Part shown: positions 35,945-45,462 of the stretch, in pieces
Position numbering within the stretch: position 1 is the stretch's first letter
Layout: each line of letters begins with the position of its first letter
Assembly: GCF_001293775.1 (NCBI RefSeq)
Contig: NZ_LGLN01000066.1
Coordinates: 68,055-113,642, forward strand
Direction: 5' to 3'
Length of the DNA: 45,588 nt
Source of the DNA: Pseudomonas syringae pv. cilantro
GTDB taxonomy: Bacteria > Pseudomonadota > Gammaproteobacteria > Pseudomonadales > Pseudomonadaceae
Notes under the pieces: generated by a model
What the model was told of the DNA's origin: nothing
The model's database searches: none
The model's input: only the letters and a program-made list of their open reading frames with translations
Program-made: the position numbers and the translations under genes

Positions 35945-36994
35945 ATGACGACTATCTTTGACCCGATCACCCTTGGCGATCTGCAACTGCCAAACCGCAT
36001 CATCATGGCGCCGCTGACCCGCTGCCGCGCCGACGAAGGCCGTGTGCCTAACGCAATGATGGCCGAGTATTACGTACAGCGCGCTTCGGCAGGCCTGATC
36101 CTGACCGAAGCCACCTCTGTCACACCGATGGGCGTTGGCTATCCGGACACCCCTGGCATCTGGTCCAACGATCAAGTGCGTGGCTGGAGCAACATCACCA
36201 AAGCGGTGCATAACGCTGGCGGCCGCATCGTGCTGCAACTGTGGCATGTAGGTCGTATCTCGCACCCTGCGTACCTGAATGGCGAAGCGCCGGTTGCGCC
36301 GAGTGCCATTGCCGCTGAAGGCCATGTCAGCCTGATGCGCCCTATTACTCCATTGCCAACCCCGCGTGCGCTGGAGCTGGCAGAAATCGGCGACATCGTC
36401 GAGGCTTATCGGGTCGGCGCCGAAAACGCCAAGGCAGCGGGCTTCGACGGCGTGGAAGTCCATGGCGCCAATGGTTATTTGCTCGAGCAATTCCTGCTGA
36501 CCGGCAGCAACCAGCGCACCGACCAGTACGGCGGCTCGCTGGAAAACCGTGCACGTCTGTTGCTGGAAGTGACCGATGCGGTGATCGACGTGTGGGGCGC
36601 CGGCCGCGTGGGTGTGCACCTGTCACCACGCTTCGACATGCACGACATGAGCGATGAAAACCGGGCTGAAACCTTTAGCTACGTTGCCAAAGAACTCGGC
36701 AAGCGCGGTATCGCGTTCATCTGTGCGCGTGAGCGTGATGCTGAAGACAGCCTCGGCCCGCAACTGAAGAAAGACTTCGGCGGCATGTACATCGCCAACG
36801 AGAAGTTCACCAAGGAAAGCGCCAATGCATGGCTGGCAGAAGGCAAGGCCGACGCAATCGCATTCGGTGTGCCGTATATCGCCAACCCGGACCTGCCAGA
36901 GCGTCTGGCCAGCGATGCACCTCTGAACGAACCTCATCCTGAGACGTTCTACGGCAAAGGGGCGGTTGGCTATATCGACTACCCACGCCTGTAA
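35945..36994 (+). CDS. xenB: Xenobiotic reductase B-type ene-reductase (old yellow enzyme)
   Basis: A 349-residue FMN enzyme of the OYE family. It reduces activated C=C bonds, nitrate esters and nitroaromatics with NADPH. Visible are the FMN and substrate residues in APLTRCRADEGRVPN (C27), LQLWHVGRISHP, and H173, N176 and Y178 in HGANGYLLEQF, plus the RTDQYGGSLENRARLLLEV signature. The sequence is close to my memory of XenB of P. fluorescens. It lies 21 bases after the MFS gene and is followed by a strong terminator. Confidence 0.93.
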   Translation: MTTIFDPITLGDLQLPNRIIMAPLTRCRADEGRVPNAMMAEYYVQRASAGLILTEATSVTPMGVGYPDTPGIWSNDQVRGWSNITKAVHNAGGRIVLQLWHVGRISHPAYLNGEAPVAPSAIAAEGHVSLMRPITPLPTPRALELAEIGDIVEAYRVGAENAKAAGFDGVEVHGANGYLLEQFLLTGSNQRTDQYGGSLENRARLLLEVTDAVIDVWGAGRVGVHLSPRFDMHDMSDENRAETFSYVAKELGKRGIAFICARERDAEDSLGPQLKKDFGGMYIANEKFTKESANAWLAEGKADAIAFGVPYIANPDLPERLASDAPLNEPHPETFYGKGAVGYIDYPRL

Positions 36995-37011
36995 CACGTT
37001 GTCGTAACGCC

Positions 37012-37045
37012 AAAAAACCCTGACTCGCGAGAGTCAGGGTTTTTT
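37012..37045. terminator. Bidirectional terminator between xenB and the coiled-coil gene
   Basis: A perfect 15-base stem, AAAAAACCCTGACTC with GAGTCAGGGTTTTTT around GCGA. It has T-runs on both strands, so it can end the xenB operon and the convergent gene. Confidence 0.95.
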
Positions 37046-37085
37046 ATTGTCCGTCTGTCATACCGCTACAGCGCAGCGGCAGGCT

Positions 37086-37937
37086 TCAACGACGTGTGTT
37101 GAGCTGCTGGGAGAGGTTCTGGATCTGGCTGTTCAGCGTGTTGATGCTGCGGGTGACCTGCGCACGGAAGGCATCGAACTCGGCGGTGTTTCCGCCCGCT
37201 GATGGCGCCGGGGTGTTTTCCTGCTCGCTTTTGAGCACCATCAGTTCCTGCTCCAGGCGCTCGACCGCAGCCGACGCATTACCCTGTTTTTTCAGGGTCG
37301 CCACATCGGCGGCCACGCCCTTGATCTGGGCGTCCAGCTTGCCCTGCTCGGCCTGCGCGGTTTTCAAGTCAGGCAATGCGGCTTTCAAGGCGGCCAGTTC
37401 AGCGGCAACGCTTTTCAGTTGTTCCTGCACCTGCGTGTTTTCGGTTTGTTGTTGGGCCGTTTGCGCGGCAATCTGCTCCAGACGCTTGTCAAGGCTGCCC
37501 TGCTGGCCTTCGACGCCTTCACGCTGTTTGTCCTGGTCCTCCAGTTGCGCTTCGAGCAACTTGATGCGCTGCTTGAGGGCTTCGCCGTCACTGGACAGTG
37601 ACTCGGTCGCCACGACCTTGCCGGAGATGTCCTGCAAACGTCCCGCAGCTTCTTCGCTGATACGCGCGAAGCTTTCCTGGGTTGCCACCAGCTGTTGCTC
37701 CATCAGCGAAACCTGCTGAAAGCTCCACCAGCCCAGGCCACAAAAAGCGATGAACAACGCACCGACCAATGCCCAGAGCGGTCCGGTGCTAGGCCCTTTG
37801 ACCTTGACCACCGGCGCGGTACGCGAATAGACCTTGGTGCGATCACGCGCAGCGCTGTTCACGACGAAATCATCATCGTCGTCTTTGGCGCTGAGGTGGG
37901 GGACGTCGTCGACGTCATCGTATGGATCGTTGCGCAT
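37086..37937 (-). CDS. Membrane-anchored coiled-coil protein, unknown function
   Basis: 283 residues. An acidic cytoplasmic start (DPYDDVDDVPHLSAKDDDDDF) and one membrane span (about 53-73, LWALVGALFIAFCGLGWW) are followed by a long Gln/Glu/Lys/Ala-rich coiled coil to about residue 270, ending QIQNLSQQLNTRR. The topology is inner-membrane with the coiled coil in the periplasm. The layout resembles small cell-division or envelope tether proteins, but no family could be named. It is convergent with xenB. Confidence 0.8.
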   Translation of the reverse strand: MRNDPYDDVDDVPHLSAKDDDDDFVVNSAARDRTKVYSRTAPVVKVKGPSTGPLWALVGALFIAFCGLGWWSFQQVSLMEQQLVATQESFARISEEAAGRLQDISGKVVATESLSSDGEALKQRIKLLEAQLEDQDKQREGVEGQQGSLDKRLEQIAAQTAQQQTENTQVQEQLKSVAAELAALKAALPDLKTAQAEQGKLDAQIKGVAADVATLKKQGNASAAVERLEQELMVLKSEQENTPAPSAGGNTAEFDAFRAQVTRSINTLNSQIQNLSQQLNTRR

Positions 37938-38023
37938 GGATAACCCTTCAGGAAACTGTCGAAACCAAAATCGGGCAGTATATCAACAGCACGGTGACCA
38001 ATCTCACTGTGCCACTACCGCAT

Positions 38024-39016
38024 TCACATCCCGCTCTGTGCCTGCCACCAGCCACAGAATTCATCCAGGGCAGTCCACAGGCTGACCTGCGGCTGGTAAT
38101 CCAGATAATGCCTTGCACGGCTGATATCAAGCGTAAAGTCCTTATTCATCACCTGCATACCCAACCTTGTCAGCGTGGGTTCAGGTCGGCCCGGCCACAG
38201 CCTGCAAGCGGCTTCGTTGATGGCCGCCGCGCTGTAGGCCAGCCCGTAGGAACGATAGCGGGTAACCTGCGGCAACTGCATCTGCCGCATCACATAATTG
38301 ATCGCATCCCATAGCGGCACCGGCGTACCGTTGCTGATGTTGTAGGCCTTGCCCAGTGCCGATCCGGTTGCCAGCAGGCTGCTCAGCAACGCTTCGTTGA
38401 GGTTCTGCATGCTGGTGAAGTCGACCAGGTTCAGGCCGTTGCCGATGATCGACAGGCGCTTCTTGCGCTGCATCTGCAGCAGACGCGGAAAGATACTGTT
38501 GTCGCCTGCGCCGGTGACGAAGCGCGGCCGCAGGGCAATCACTTCGAGACCGAATTCTGCAGCACCGAAGACTTTCTGCTCGGCCATGTATTTGGTGGCC
38601 GCGTAGTGATTGTGGAAGCGTTTGGGCACCTGATCTTCAGTGATATCGCGGCGCGACTGTCCATTGAAATAAATCGACGGCGATGACAGGTGGACCAGCT
38701 TGCGCACTCTTTGTTTCAGGCAGCCCTCGACGATGTTCTCGGTGAGCTGCACATTGCCCTGCACGAAATCCTGACGCCGCCCCCACACGCCGACCGAGCC
38801 GGCGCAATGCACCACGGCTTCGACGTCATCGCACAACGCTTGCACCAGATACGGGTCGGCGAGGTCGCCCTGAATGAACTCGGCGCCGCGCCTGACCAGA
38901 TGCTCGACGGCATCGGCACGGCGGCCATTGATCCGCACGCTCATGCCCTGTTCAAGAGCGAAACGCGCAAAGCGTCCGCCGATGAAGCCGCTTGCGCCGG
39001 TGACCAGAATCTTCAT
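38024..39016 (-). CDS. NAD(P)-dependent epimerase/dehydratase (extended SDR)
   Basis: A 330-residue extended short-chain dehydrogenase with a Rossmann start TGASGFIGG (residues 6-14) and active site Y138-x3-K142 (NHYAATKY) with SS at 111-112. Family members act on nucleotide sugars or 3-beta-hydroxysteroid-like or 2-alkyl-3-ketoacyl substrates; the substrate here is unknown. It is a single gene with about 85 bases to the upstream coiled-coil gene. Confidence 0.87.
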   Translation of the reverse strand: MKILVTGASGFIGGRFARFALEQGMSVRINGRRADAVEHLVRRGAEFIQGDLADPYLVQALCDDVEAVVHCAGSVGVWGRRQDFVQGNVQLTENIVEGCLKQRVRKLVHLSSPSIYFNGQSRRDITEDQVPKRFHNHYAATKYMAEQKVFGAAEFGLEVIALRPRFVTGAGDNSIFPRLLQMQRKKRLSIIGNGLNLVDFTSMQNLNEALLSSLLATGSALGKAYNISNGTPVPLWDAINYVMRQMQLPQVTRYRSYGLAYSAAAINEAACRLWPGRPEPTLTRLGMQVMNKDFTLDISRARHYLDYQPQVSLWTALDEFCGWWQAQSGM

Positions 39017-39089
39017 TTACCGCTCCATTAACGCACCTGCGTGACGGGAAAACCCGACCCGCATTGATTACACATGATCACAATGACGA

Positions 39090-39989
39090 TCATTCATCGC
39101 TCAACGGCACCAGCCAGCGCGCAGCATGTTGCACCAGATGCTCGGTGAGGCGTGTCAGCAGCTGGCCGCCATTGCGCCAATAGTGCCAGTACAACGGCAC
39201 ATCGATACAACGATCCGGCAGCAGCTCAATCAGAACGCCGCTGCGCAATTGCCCGCGCACTTGCAGCTCGGGCGCCAGCCCCCAGCCCATTCCGGCTTCG
39301 ATCATACGGATGAAACCTTCGGAAGACGGGCACAAATGATGCTCGAAACCTTCCTGTACACCAAGCAGTGCCAGATAACGATGCTGCAGAAGATCATCCG
39401 GCCCGTAAACAAGTGCTGCCGACCTGGCCAGTTTTTCGGGGCTGACACCGTCCGCAAAATGACGCGCGATGAACGCCGGGCTGGCCAGTGCCCGATAGCG
39501 CATCGCCCCCAGCAACTGACTGCGCGCCCCGGCCACTGGGCGCTCGCTGCCACACAGACAGGCAGCGACCTCGCCGGCCCGCATACGCTTGAGCCCGACG
39601 TCCTGATCTTCGACCACCAGGTCCAGCAAAAGACGGTGCTGTGTACAGAAATCACCAATCGCAGGCGCCCACCACGTTGCCAGGCTGTCGGCATTCAAGG
39701 CGATCCGCAGTCGCTCGGGCACACCCTCTTCATCCAGAGCAGGCACCTGACTTTGCAGATCACGCTCCAGCAGACGCACCTGCTGCACATGGTTGAGCAG
39801 ACGTCGCCCGATGTCGGTAGGGCTGGGTGGCGTGGCCCTGACCAGCACCGGTTGGCCGATACGCGCTTCCAGCAATTTGATGCGTTGCGACACGGCCGAC
39901 TGCGACAGCCCCAGCACCTGAGCCGCGCGCTCGAATCCGGCTTGCTCGATGACGGCGGCGAGCGCCGATAACAGTTTATAGTCGAACAT
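39090..39989 (-). CDS. argP: LysR-family regulator of the ArgP/IciA type
   Basis: A 299-residue LysR regulator with the N-terminal helix-turn-helix (GFERAAQVLGLSQSAVSQRI) and ArgP-like effector domain. It is divergent from a LysE/ArgO exporter. In other bacteria ArgP activates that exporter in response to arginine or lysine, so the pair is very likely regulator and target. Confidence 0.9.
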   Translation of the reverse strand: MFDYKLLSALAAVIEQAGFERAAQVLGLSQSAVSQRIKLLEARIGQPVLVRATPPSPTDIGRRLLNHVQQVRLLERDLQSQVPALDEEGVPERLRIALNADSLATWWAPAIGDFCTQHRLLLDLVVEDQDVGLKRMRAGEVAACLCGSERPVAGARSQLLGAMRYRALASPAFIARHFADGVSPEKLARSAALVYGPDDLLQHRYLALLGVQEGFEHHLCPSSEGFIRMIEAGMGWGLAPELQVRGQLRSGVLIELLPDRCIDVPLYWHYWRNGGQLLTRLTEHLVQHAARWLVPLSDE

Positions 39990-40083
39990 CAGATTTCCTA
40001 ATGAGCGATAAAGATTATTGGTTTTCCTTATACCGCTACACCGACGAGAATCGCCACCTGAATCTGCCCGATGGGAACGTATT
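39990..40083. promoter_or_regulatory. argP-lysE divergent control region
   Basis: A 94-base gap between the divergent regulator and exporter. It contains the A+T-rich stretch around ATTTCCTAATGAGCGATAAAGATTATTGG, where an ArgP site would be expected. The exact operator cannot be defined by eye. Confidence 0.5.
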
Positions 40084-40686
40084 ATGTGGCAAAGCTATTT
40101 CAATGGATTACTGATTGCGGCCGGGCTGATCATGGCCATCGGCTCGCAAAACGCGTTCGTGCTGGCTCAGGGGCTGCGCCGGGAACACCATGTGCCGGTG
40201 GCGCTGCTGTGCGTTATCTGTGACGCCATTCTGGTTGCTGCCGGGGTGTTCGGGCTGGCTAACGTGCTGGCGCAAAATCCGACTCTTCTGGCGGTGGCGC
40301 GTTGGGGCGGCGTGATATTCCTCACGTGGTATGGCCTGCAGGCACTGCGCCGGGCCTGCTCGACACAAAGCCTCGAGCACGCCGCGGCGACTGGCAAAAG
40401 GTCACGCCGCACGGTACTCCTCAGCGCGCTGGCCGTGACGCTGCTCAACCCGCACGTTTATCTGGACACGGTGTTGCTGATCGGTTCGCTCGGGGCGCAG
40501 CAACCGGTACCGGAGGCCTACGTGGCCGGGGCGGCGAGTGCTTCGCTGATGTGGTTTTCCTGCCTTGCGCTCGGTGCGGCGTGGCTCGCGCCCTGGCTGG
40601 CCCGGCCTGCCACCTGGCGTCTGCTGGACGTGATGGTGGCGGTCATGATGTTCGGCGTGGCGTGGCAGTTGATCCGTTCAGCCTGA
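40084..40686 (+). CDS. lysE: LysE/ArgO-family basic amino acid exporter
   Basis: A 200-residue membrane protein with the LysE signature near the start (AAGLIMAIGSQNAFVLAQGLRREH) and five to six hydrophobic helices. It exports lysine and/or arginine. The ATG at 40084 (MWQSYFNGLL) is chosen. An earlier in-frame start at 40018 would add a polar leader (MVFLIPLHRRESPP) not expected for the family and would lie over the promoter. Confidence 0.92.
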   Translation: MWQSYFNGLLIAAGLIMAIGSQNAFVLAQGLRREHHVPVALLCVICDAILVAAGVFGLANVLAQNPTLLAVARWGGVIFLTWYGLQALRRACSTQSLEHAAATGKRSRRTVLLSALAVTLLNPHVYLDTVLLIGSLGAQQPVPEAYVAGAASASLMWFSCLALGAAWLAPWLARPATWRLLDVMVAVMMFGVAWQLIRSA

Positions 40687-40765
40687 AGGTTTCATGTCCG
40701 TTGGGGCAACAGCGCAGGAACCTCTATCCCACACAGTTGTTGCGTGGTTAAGCCGCAGGCCCGGT

Positions 40766-40773
40766 GCTATGAT
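40766..40773 (+). promoter_or_regulatory. Candidate extended -10 promoter of sodB
   Basis: TGCTATGAT has the TGn extension and -10 hexamer TATGAT (40768-40773). A weak -35 candidate, TGGTTA (40745-40750), lies 17 bases away. It would give a 5' leader of about 100 bases. In Pseudomonas the sodB mRNA is a known target of iron-responsive PrrF RNAs near its start; pairing was not examined. Confidence 0.45.
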
Positions 40774-40877
40774 CCGGGGTCTGCGCCGCAAAAGAGTAAA
40801 ACTCCCGGTGCATGCTGCTCCTGGCCGCCCGTGATCGGCCACGCGATTACCGCAATTGACCTGAAAGGAGATAAACC

Positions 40878-41462
40878 ATGGCTTTTGAATTGCCACCACT
40901 GCCCTACGCCAAAGACGCTCTGGTGCCGCACATTTCTGCGGAGACTCTGGAATATCACCACGACAAGCACCACAACACCTACGTCGTGAACCTGAACAAC
41001 CTGGTGCCAGGCACCGAGTTTGAAGGCAAAACGCTGGAAGAGATCATCAAGAATTCCTCGGGCGGTATCTTCAACAATGCCGCTCAGGTCTGGAACCACA
41101 CGTTCTACTGGAACTGCCTGGCCCCCAACGCTGGCGGCGAGCCTACCGGCGCGCTGGCCGAAGCAATCAACACTGCATTCGGTTCCTTCGACAAGTTCAA
41201 GGAAGAGTTCAGCAAAACGTCCATCGGCACCTTCGGCTCCGGCTGGGGCTGGCTGGTGAAAAAGGCTGATGGCTCTCTGGCGCTGGCCAGCACCATCGGT
41301 GCCGGCAACCCGCTGACCACCAGCGGCGACAAGCCGTTGCTGACCTGCGATGTCTGGGAACACGCCTACTACATCGACTATCGCAACCTGCGTCCGAAGT
41401 ATGTAGAAGCGTTCTGGAACCTGGTGAACTGGGATTTCGTGGCTGAGCAATACGCCTCCTGA
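40878..41462 (+). CDS. sodB: Iron superoxide dismutase
   Basis: A 194-residue Fe-SOD that dismutates superoxide in the cytoplasm. Metal ligands are H27, H74, D157 and H161 ([24 protein letters not shown]). Q70 in NNAAQVWNH is the active-site Gln of the iron type. AAGGAG precedes the ATG. A single gene with its own terminator. Confidence 0.97.
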   Translation: MAFELPPLPYAKDALVPHISAETLEYHHDKHHNTYVVNLNNLVPGTEFEGKTLEEIIKNSSGGIFNNAAQVWNHTFYWNCLAPNAGGEPTGALAEAINTAFGSFDKFKEEFSKTSIGTFGSGWGWLVKKADGSLALASTIGAGNPLTTSGDKPLLTCDVWEHAYYIDYRNLRPKYVEAFWNLVNWDFVAEQYAS

Positions 41463-41479
41463 ATCCGGCAACACTGAAG

Positions 41480-41506
41480 AACCCGGCCCTGCGCCGGGTT
41501 TTTTTT
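41480..41506 (+). terminator. Rho-independent terminator of sodB
   Basis: AACCCGGC pairs with GCCGGGTT over a five-base loop and is followed by eight T, 17 bases after the sodB stop. Confidence 0.93.
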
Positions 41507-41811
41507 GGCCTGCTTTCCGCGAAATAGCCTCAGGCGAGCGGTTTTCATCCATGCGCCGCACAAATGTTTTTCGCCTGCCGCTCGTACTTTGTGTATTGTC
41601 AGAAAGCATTAGTTAGCTAATTATCACGACGTAATTCTTTACAGTGTCCTGCTCGAATCATGCACACGGCCGTCGGCTGAATTGAGGTGGCGTGGGCCAG
41701 TGGGTGCAAGGAACGCGAGGATCAGCCAGGTGTGTCTCCTTCTGGGGCACTCCGGTTTTTCGAGGGTGACGGGGCTACACGCCCCCTCCGACACGAACTA
41801 AGGAACGGCCA
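41507..41811 (+). promoter_or_regulatory. Leader region of bifA
   Basis: About 300 bases without a gene. The A+T-rich stretch GCATTAGTTAGCTAATTATCA (about 41606-41626), with the palindrome TTAGCTAA, is the likeliest promoter or regulator site. The last 100 bases are GC-rich with several short inverted repeats and end with AAGGA seven bases before the TTG start of bifA. No specific regulator site could be identified. Confidence 0.4.
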
Positions 41812-43863
41812 TTGAAGCTGGAACTCAAGAACAGCCTGTCGGTAAAGTTGCTGCGTGTCGTGCTCCTGTCAGCGCTTTTGGTCGGCGTCGTATTGAGCTG
41901 CGCGCAAATCGTTTTCGACGCGTACAAGACCCGGCAAGCCGTTGCAAGTGATGCCGAGCGGATTCTCGGCATGTTTCGCGATCCCTCGACTCAGGCGGTC
42001 TACAGCCTGGACAGGGAAATGGGCATGCAGGTCATCGAAGGCCTGTTTCAGGATGACTCGGTGCGCATGGCGTCGATCGGACACCCCAACGAAACCCTGC
42101 TCGCCGAAAAAGACCGCCCGCTGAAAGCATCGCCGACCCGCTGGCTGACCGATCTCATTCTGGGTCAGGAGCGCAGCTTCTCTACGCAATTAGTGGGACG
42201 CAGCCCGTACAGCGAGTATTACGGCGATTTGCGCATCACCCTGGACACGGCCAACTACGGTGAAAGCTTTCTGGTCAACGCGGGCATCATCTTCATCGCT
42301 GGCGTGCTACGAGCGTTGGCAATGGGCCTGGTGCTGTATCTGGTCTATCACTGGCTGCTGACCAAGCCGCTGTCGAAAATCATCGAACACCTCACGACCA
42401 TTAACCCGGATCGCCCCAGCGAGCATCAATTGCCGCTGCTCAAGGGCCATGAAAAAAACGAGCTGGGGATCTGGGTCAACACCGCCAATCAACTGCTGGC
42501 CTCCATCGAGCGCAACACCTACTTGCGCCACGAAGCCGAAAGCAATCTGCAGCGCCTGGCGCACTATGACTTTCTGACCGGGCTGCCCAACCGGCTTCAG
42601 TTGCAGACCCGACTGGACCGAATTCTGGACGATGCCGGACGTCAGCAACACCGGGTTGCGGTTCTGTGTGTGGGCCTCGACGACTTCAAAGGCATCAACG
42701 AGCAGTTCAGTTATCAGGCCGGCGATCAGTTGCTGTTGGCACTCGCAGACCGGTTGCGCGCGCACAGCGGCCGGCTCGGCGCTCTGGCGCGGCTGGGCGG
42801 CGATCAGTTCGCGCTGGTTCAGGCCACTATCGAACAGCCCTACGAAGCGGCAGAACTGGCGCAGAATATCCTCGACGAGCTGGAAGCCCCATTCGAAGTG
42901 GCGGAACAGCGCATCCAGCTGCGGGCAACCATCGGCATTACCCTGTTCCCCGAGGACGGCGACAGCACCGAGAAACTGCTGCAGAAAGCCGAACAGACCA
43001 TGACCCTGGCCAAAGCCCGCTCGCGCAATCGCTATCAGTTCTACATCGCCAGCGTCGACAGCGAAATGCGCCGCCGTCGTGAGCTCGAAAAAGACCTGCG
43101 TGAGGCCTTGCCGCGTGATCAGTTGTACCTGGTCTATCAGCCGCAGATCAGCTATCGCGACAACAGTGTGGTCGGCGTGGAAGCGCTGATCCGCTGGCAG
43201 CACCCGGAGCACGGGCTGGTGCCGCCGGACGCATTTATCCCGCTGGCCGAGCAGAACGGCACGATCATCGCCATCGGTGAATGGGTGCTCGACCAGGCTT
43301 GCCGCCAGTTGCGCGAATGGCTCGATCAGGGCTTCACCGATTTGCGCATGGCGGTGAACCTGTCGACCGTGCAACTGCATCACGCCGAGCTGCCACGGGT
43401 CGTCAACAACCTGTTGCAAATCTATCGCCTGCCACCCCGCAGCCTCGAGCTGGAAGTCACCGAAACCGGCCTGATGGAAGACATCAACACCGCCGCCCAG
43501 CACTTGCTCAGCCTGCGCCGCTCCGGCGCGCTGATCGCCATCGATGACTTCGGCACGGGTTACTCCTCGCTCAGCTACCTGAAAAGTCTGCCGCTGGACA
43601 AGATCAAGATTGACAAGAGTTTCGTCCAGGACCTCATTCATGACGACGATGACGCCACGATCGTGCGGGCAATCATCCAGTTGGGCAAAAGCCTCGGCAT
43701 GCAGGTGATTGCCGAAGGTGTGGAAACCGTCGAGCAAGAGGCCTACGTAATGACCGAGGGCTGCCACGAAGGCCAGGGTTTCCTGTACAGCGAACCTTTG
43801 GCAGCCCGTGAGCTGCTGGCGTATTTGAAGCACGCACGTCTGCGCAATCCCGTCACACTCTGA
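41812..43863 (+). CDS. bifA: BifA-type c-di-GMP phosphodiesterase (GGDQF/EAL)
   Basis: A 683-residue membrane protein starting with a TTG (AAGGA seven bases upstream). Two membrane segments (about 13-35 and 156-183) enclose a periplasmic part. A HAMP-like linker and a degenerate cyclase domain follow, with GGDQF at 329-333 in place of GGDEF. The C-terminal EAL domain is intact (E457-A-L, NLS, DDFGTGYSSL, KIDKSF). In P. aeruginosa BifA lies next to sodB, has the same GGDQF motif, and degrades c-di-GMP, controlling biofilm formation and swarming. Length, motif and neighbour all agree. The cyclase domain should be inactive but may bind GTP as a regulator. Confidence 0.93.
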   Translation: MKLELKNSLSVKLLRVVLLSALLVGVVLSCAQIVFDAYKTRQAVASDAERILGMFRDPSTQAVYSLDREMGMQVIEGLFQDDSVRMASIGHPNETLLAEKDRPLKASPTRWLTDLILGQERSFSTQLVGRSPYSEYYGDLRITLDTANYGESFLVNAGIIFIAGVLRALAMGLVLYLVYHWLLTKPLSKIIEHLTTINPDRPSEHQLPLLKGHEKNELGIWVNTANQLLASIERNTYLRHEAESNLQRLAHYDFLTGLPNRLQLQTRLDRILDDAGRQQHRVAVLCVGLDDFKGINEQFSYQAGDQLLLALADRLRAHSGRLGALARLGGDQFALVQATIEQPYEAAELAQNILDELEAPFEVAEQRIQLRATIGITLFPEDGDSTEKLLQKAEQTMTLAKARSRNRYQFYIASVDSEMRRRRELEKDLREALPRDQLYLVYQPQISYRDNSVVGVEALIRWQHPEHGLVPPDAFIPLAEQNGTIIAIGEWVLDQACRQLREWLDQGFTDLRMAVNLSTVQLHHAELPRVVNNLLQIYRLPPRSLELEVTETGLMEDINTAAQHLLSLRRSGALIAIDDFGTGYSSLSYLKSLPLDKIKIDKSFVQDLIHDDDDATIVRAIIQLGKSLGMQVIAEGVETVEQEAYVMTEGCHEGQGFLYSEPLAARELLAYLKHARLRNPVTL

Positions 43864-44042
43864 AAACTGCCGCGCAGCAGGGGCCGGTCAAAACGTTTTG
43901 AAACGGTCTTTTACAACCTCCCTGATACCTGATCACGACGGCAACGGCGTTTTGCCTTTACATCGAATGCAAATCTTTCGCATCATGTCGCAGATTTTCT
44001 GGGCGCACTCCCGCCTTAACCCTATCGACGCAGGATTCCGTC

Positions 44043-45404
44043 ATGATTCGTATGCCTCTGGCAACCGCTAGTCTGTTGGCCATCGCTATCTCTCTCGCCG
44101 GTTGCGGTGAAGGCAAGGACAAGGCCGCCGCCCCGGCGCCAGCCGCAACCCCTGCTGCCCCGGCCACCGCGCCAGCGCCTGCTGCACCCGCCGCCGCGCC
44201 GGCCGCCGCACAGACAGACGACGCAGCGGCCAAAGCCGTGGTCGCCAACTACGCCAACATGGTGTCGGCCGTGTTCGACGATGCCGAGGCCGGTGCGAAA
44301 AAACTCAGCGCGGCGGTCGACGCATTTCTGGCCAAGCCCAATGACGAAACCCTGAAAGCGGCTCGTGAAGCCTGGGTGGCGGCACGTGTGCCTTACATGC
44401 AGAGCGAAGTATTCCGCTTCGGCAACACCATCATCGACGACTGGGAAGGACAGGTTAACGCCTGGCCGCTGGACGAAGGCCTGATCGATTATGTGGCCAA
44501 GGATTACCAGCACGCGCTGGGCAACCCTGGGGCTACGGCCAACATCATCGCCAACACCGAAATTCAGGTGGGCGAGGACAAAGTCGACGTCAAAGAGATC
44601 ACTGCCGACAAACTCGCCAGCCTCAACGAGCTGGGCGGTTCCGAGGCGAACGTTGCCACCGGTTATCACGCCATCGAGTTTCTGCTCTGGGGCCAGGACC
44701 TGAACGGCACCGGCCCTGGCGCTGGCAATCGTCCAGCCAGCGACTACCTTGTAGGCGCAGGCGCAACCGGTGGTCATAACGACCGCCGCCGCGCCTACCT
44801 CAAAGCCGTCACTGACCTGCTGGTCAGCGACCTGGAAGAAATGTCCGGCAACTGGCGCGCAGGTGTGGCCGATAACTACCGCGCTACGCTGGAAGCCGAG
44901 TCGGGCGAAAGCGGCCTGCGCAAAATGCTGTTCGGCATGGGCAGCCTGTCCCTCGGCGAGCTGGCTGGCGAACGCATGAAAGTCGCACTGGAAGCCAACT
45001 CCAGCGAAGACGAGCATGACTGCTTCAGCGACAACACGCACAACTCGCACTTCTACAACGGCAAAGGCATTCGCAACGTCTACCTGGGCGAGTACACCCG
45101 CACCGACGGCAGCAAAGTCAGCGGCCCGAGCCTCTCGTCGCTGGTAGCCAAAGTCGATCCGGCCACCGACGCCACCCTGCGCGCAGACCTGGACGACACT
45201 CAGGCCAAGCTGCAGGTCATCGTCGATCACGCCAACAAGGGCGAACACTTCGACCAGTTGATCGCCTCCGGTAACACCGCAGGCAATCAAGTCGTTCGCG
45301 ACGCTATCGCCGCTCTGGTCAAACAGACCGGCGCCATCGAGCAGGCAGCGGGTAAGCTGGGCATCACCGACCTGAACCCGGATAACGCCGACCACGAGTT
45401 CTGA
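44043..45404 (+). CDS. icmP: Imelysin-family lipoprotein (IcmP-like)
   Basis: A 453-residue exported lipoprotein. The signal ends in lipobox LAGC with Cys at about position 21, followed by an Ala/Pro-rich linker (residues about 28-58) and the imelysin domain with the GxHxxE motif (TGYHAIEFLLWG). This motif is the proposed metal site of the family; IcmP of P. aeruginosa was first described as an insulin-cleaving metalloprotease, but the family is now mostly linked to iron uptake. The gene is the first of a likely iron-related run continuing beyond the window. A loose dyad, ATGCAAATCTTTCGCAT (43967-43983), lies upstream but is a poor Fur box. Confidence 0.87.
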   Translation: MIRMPLATASLLAIAISLAGCGEGKDKAAAPAPAATPAAPATAPAPAAPAAAPAAAQTDDAAAKAVVANYANMVSAVFDDAEAGAKKLSAAVDAFLAKPNDETLKAAREAWVAARVPYMQSEVFRFGNTIIDDWEGQVNAWPLDEGLIDYVAKDYQHALGNPGATANIIANTEIQVGEDKVDVKEITADKLASLNELGGSEANVATGYHAIEFLLWGQDLNGTGPGAGNRPASDYLVGAGATGGHNDRRRAYLKAVTDLLVSDLEEMSGNWRAGVADNYRATLEAESGESGLRKMLFGMGSLSLGELAGERMKVALEANSSEDEHDCFSDNTHNSHFYNGKGIRNVYLGEYTRTDGSKVSGPSLSSLVAKVDPATDATLRADLDDTQAKLQVIVDHANKGEHFDQLIASGNTAGNQVVRDAIAALVKQTGAIEQAAGKLGITDLNPDNADHEF

Positions 45405-45424
45405 TCACTGCGCTTGCTGCTGTA

Positions 45425-45462
45425 AAAACAACGCCGGTCAGTTCGCTGACCGGCGTTGTTTT
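45425..45462 (+). terminator. Long hairpin after the imelysin gene
   Basis: A perfect 17-base stem, AAAACAACGCCGGTCAG with CTGACCGGCGTTGTTTT around TTCG. It has A- and T-runs on both sides, and lies 21 bases after the stop. It may act in both directions. The remaining 120 bases of the window show no feature. Confidence 0.88.

Noticed and set aside
42307..43833. 508-residue open frame antisense to bifA
   Set aside because: Shadow of the GGDEF/EAL coding region; no start signal or domain.
43967..43983. ATGCAAATCTTTCGCAT as a Fur box for the imelysin gene
   Set aside because: An imperfect dyad, but a poor fit to the Fur consensus; not enough to call.
44022..45395. 457-residue open frame antisense to the imelysin gene
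   Set aside because: Shadow frame; the plus strand has lipobox, linker and GxHxxE motif.
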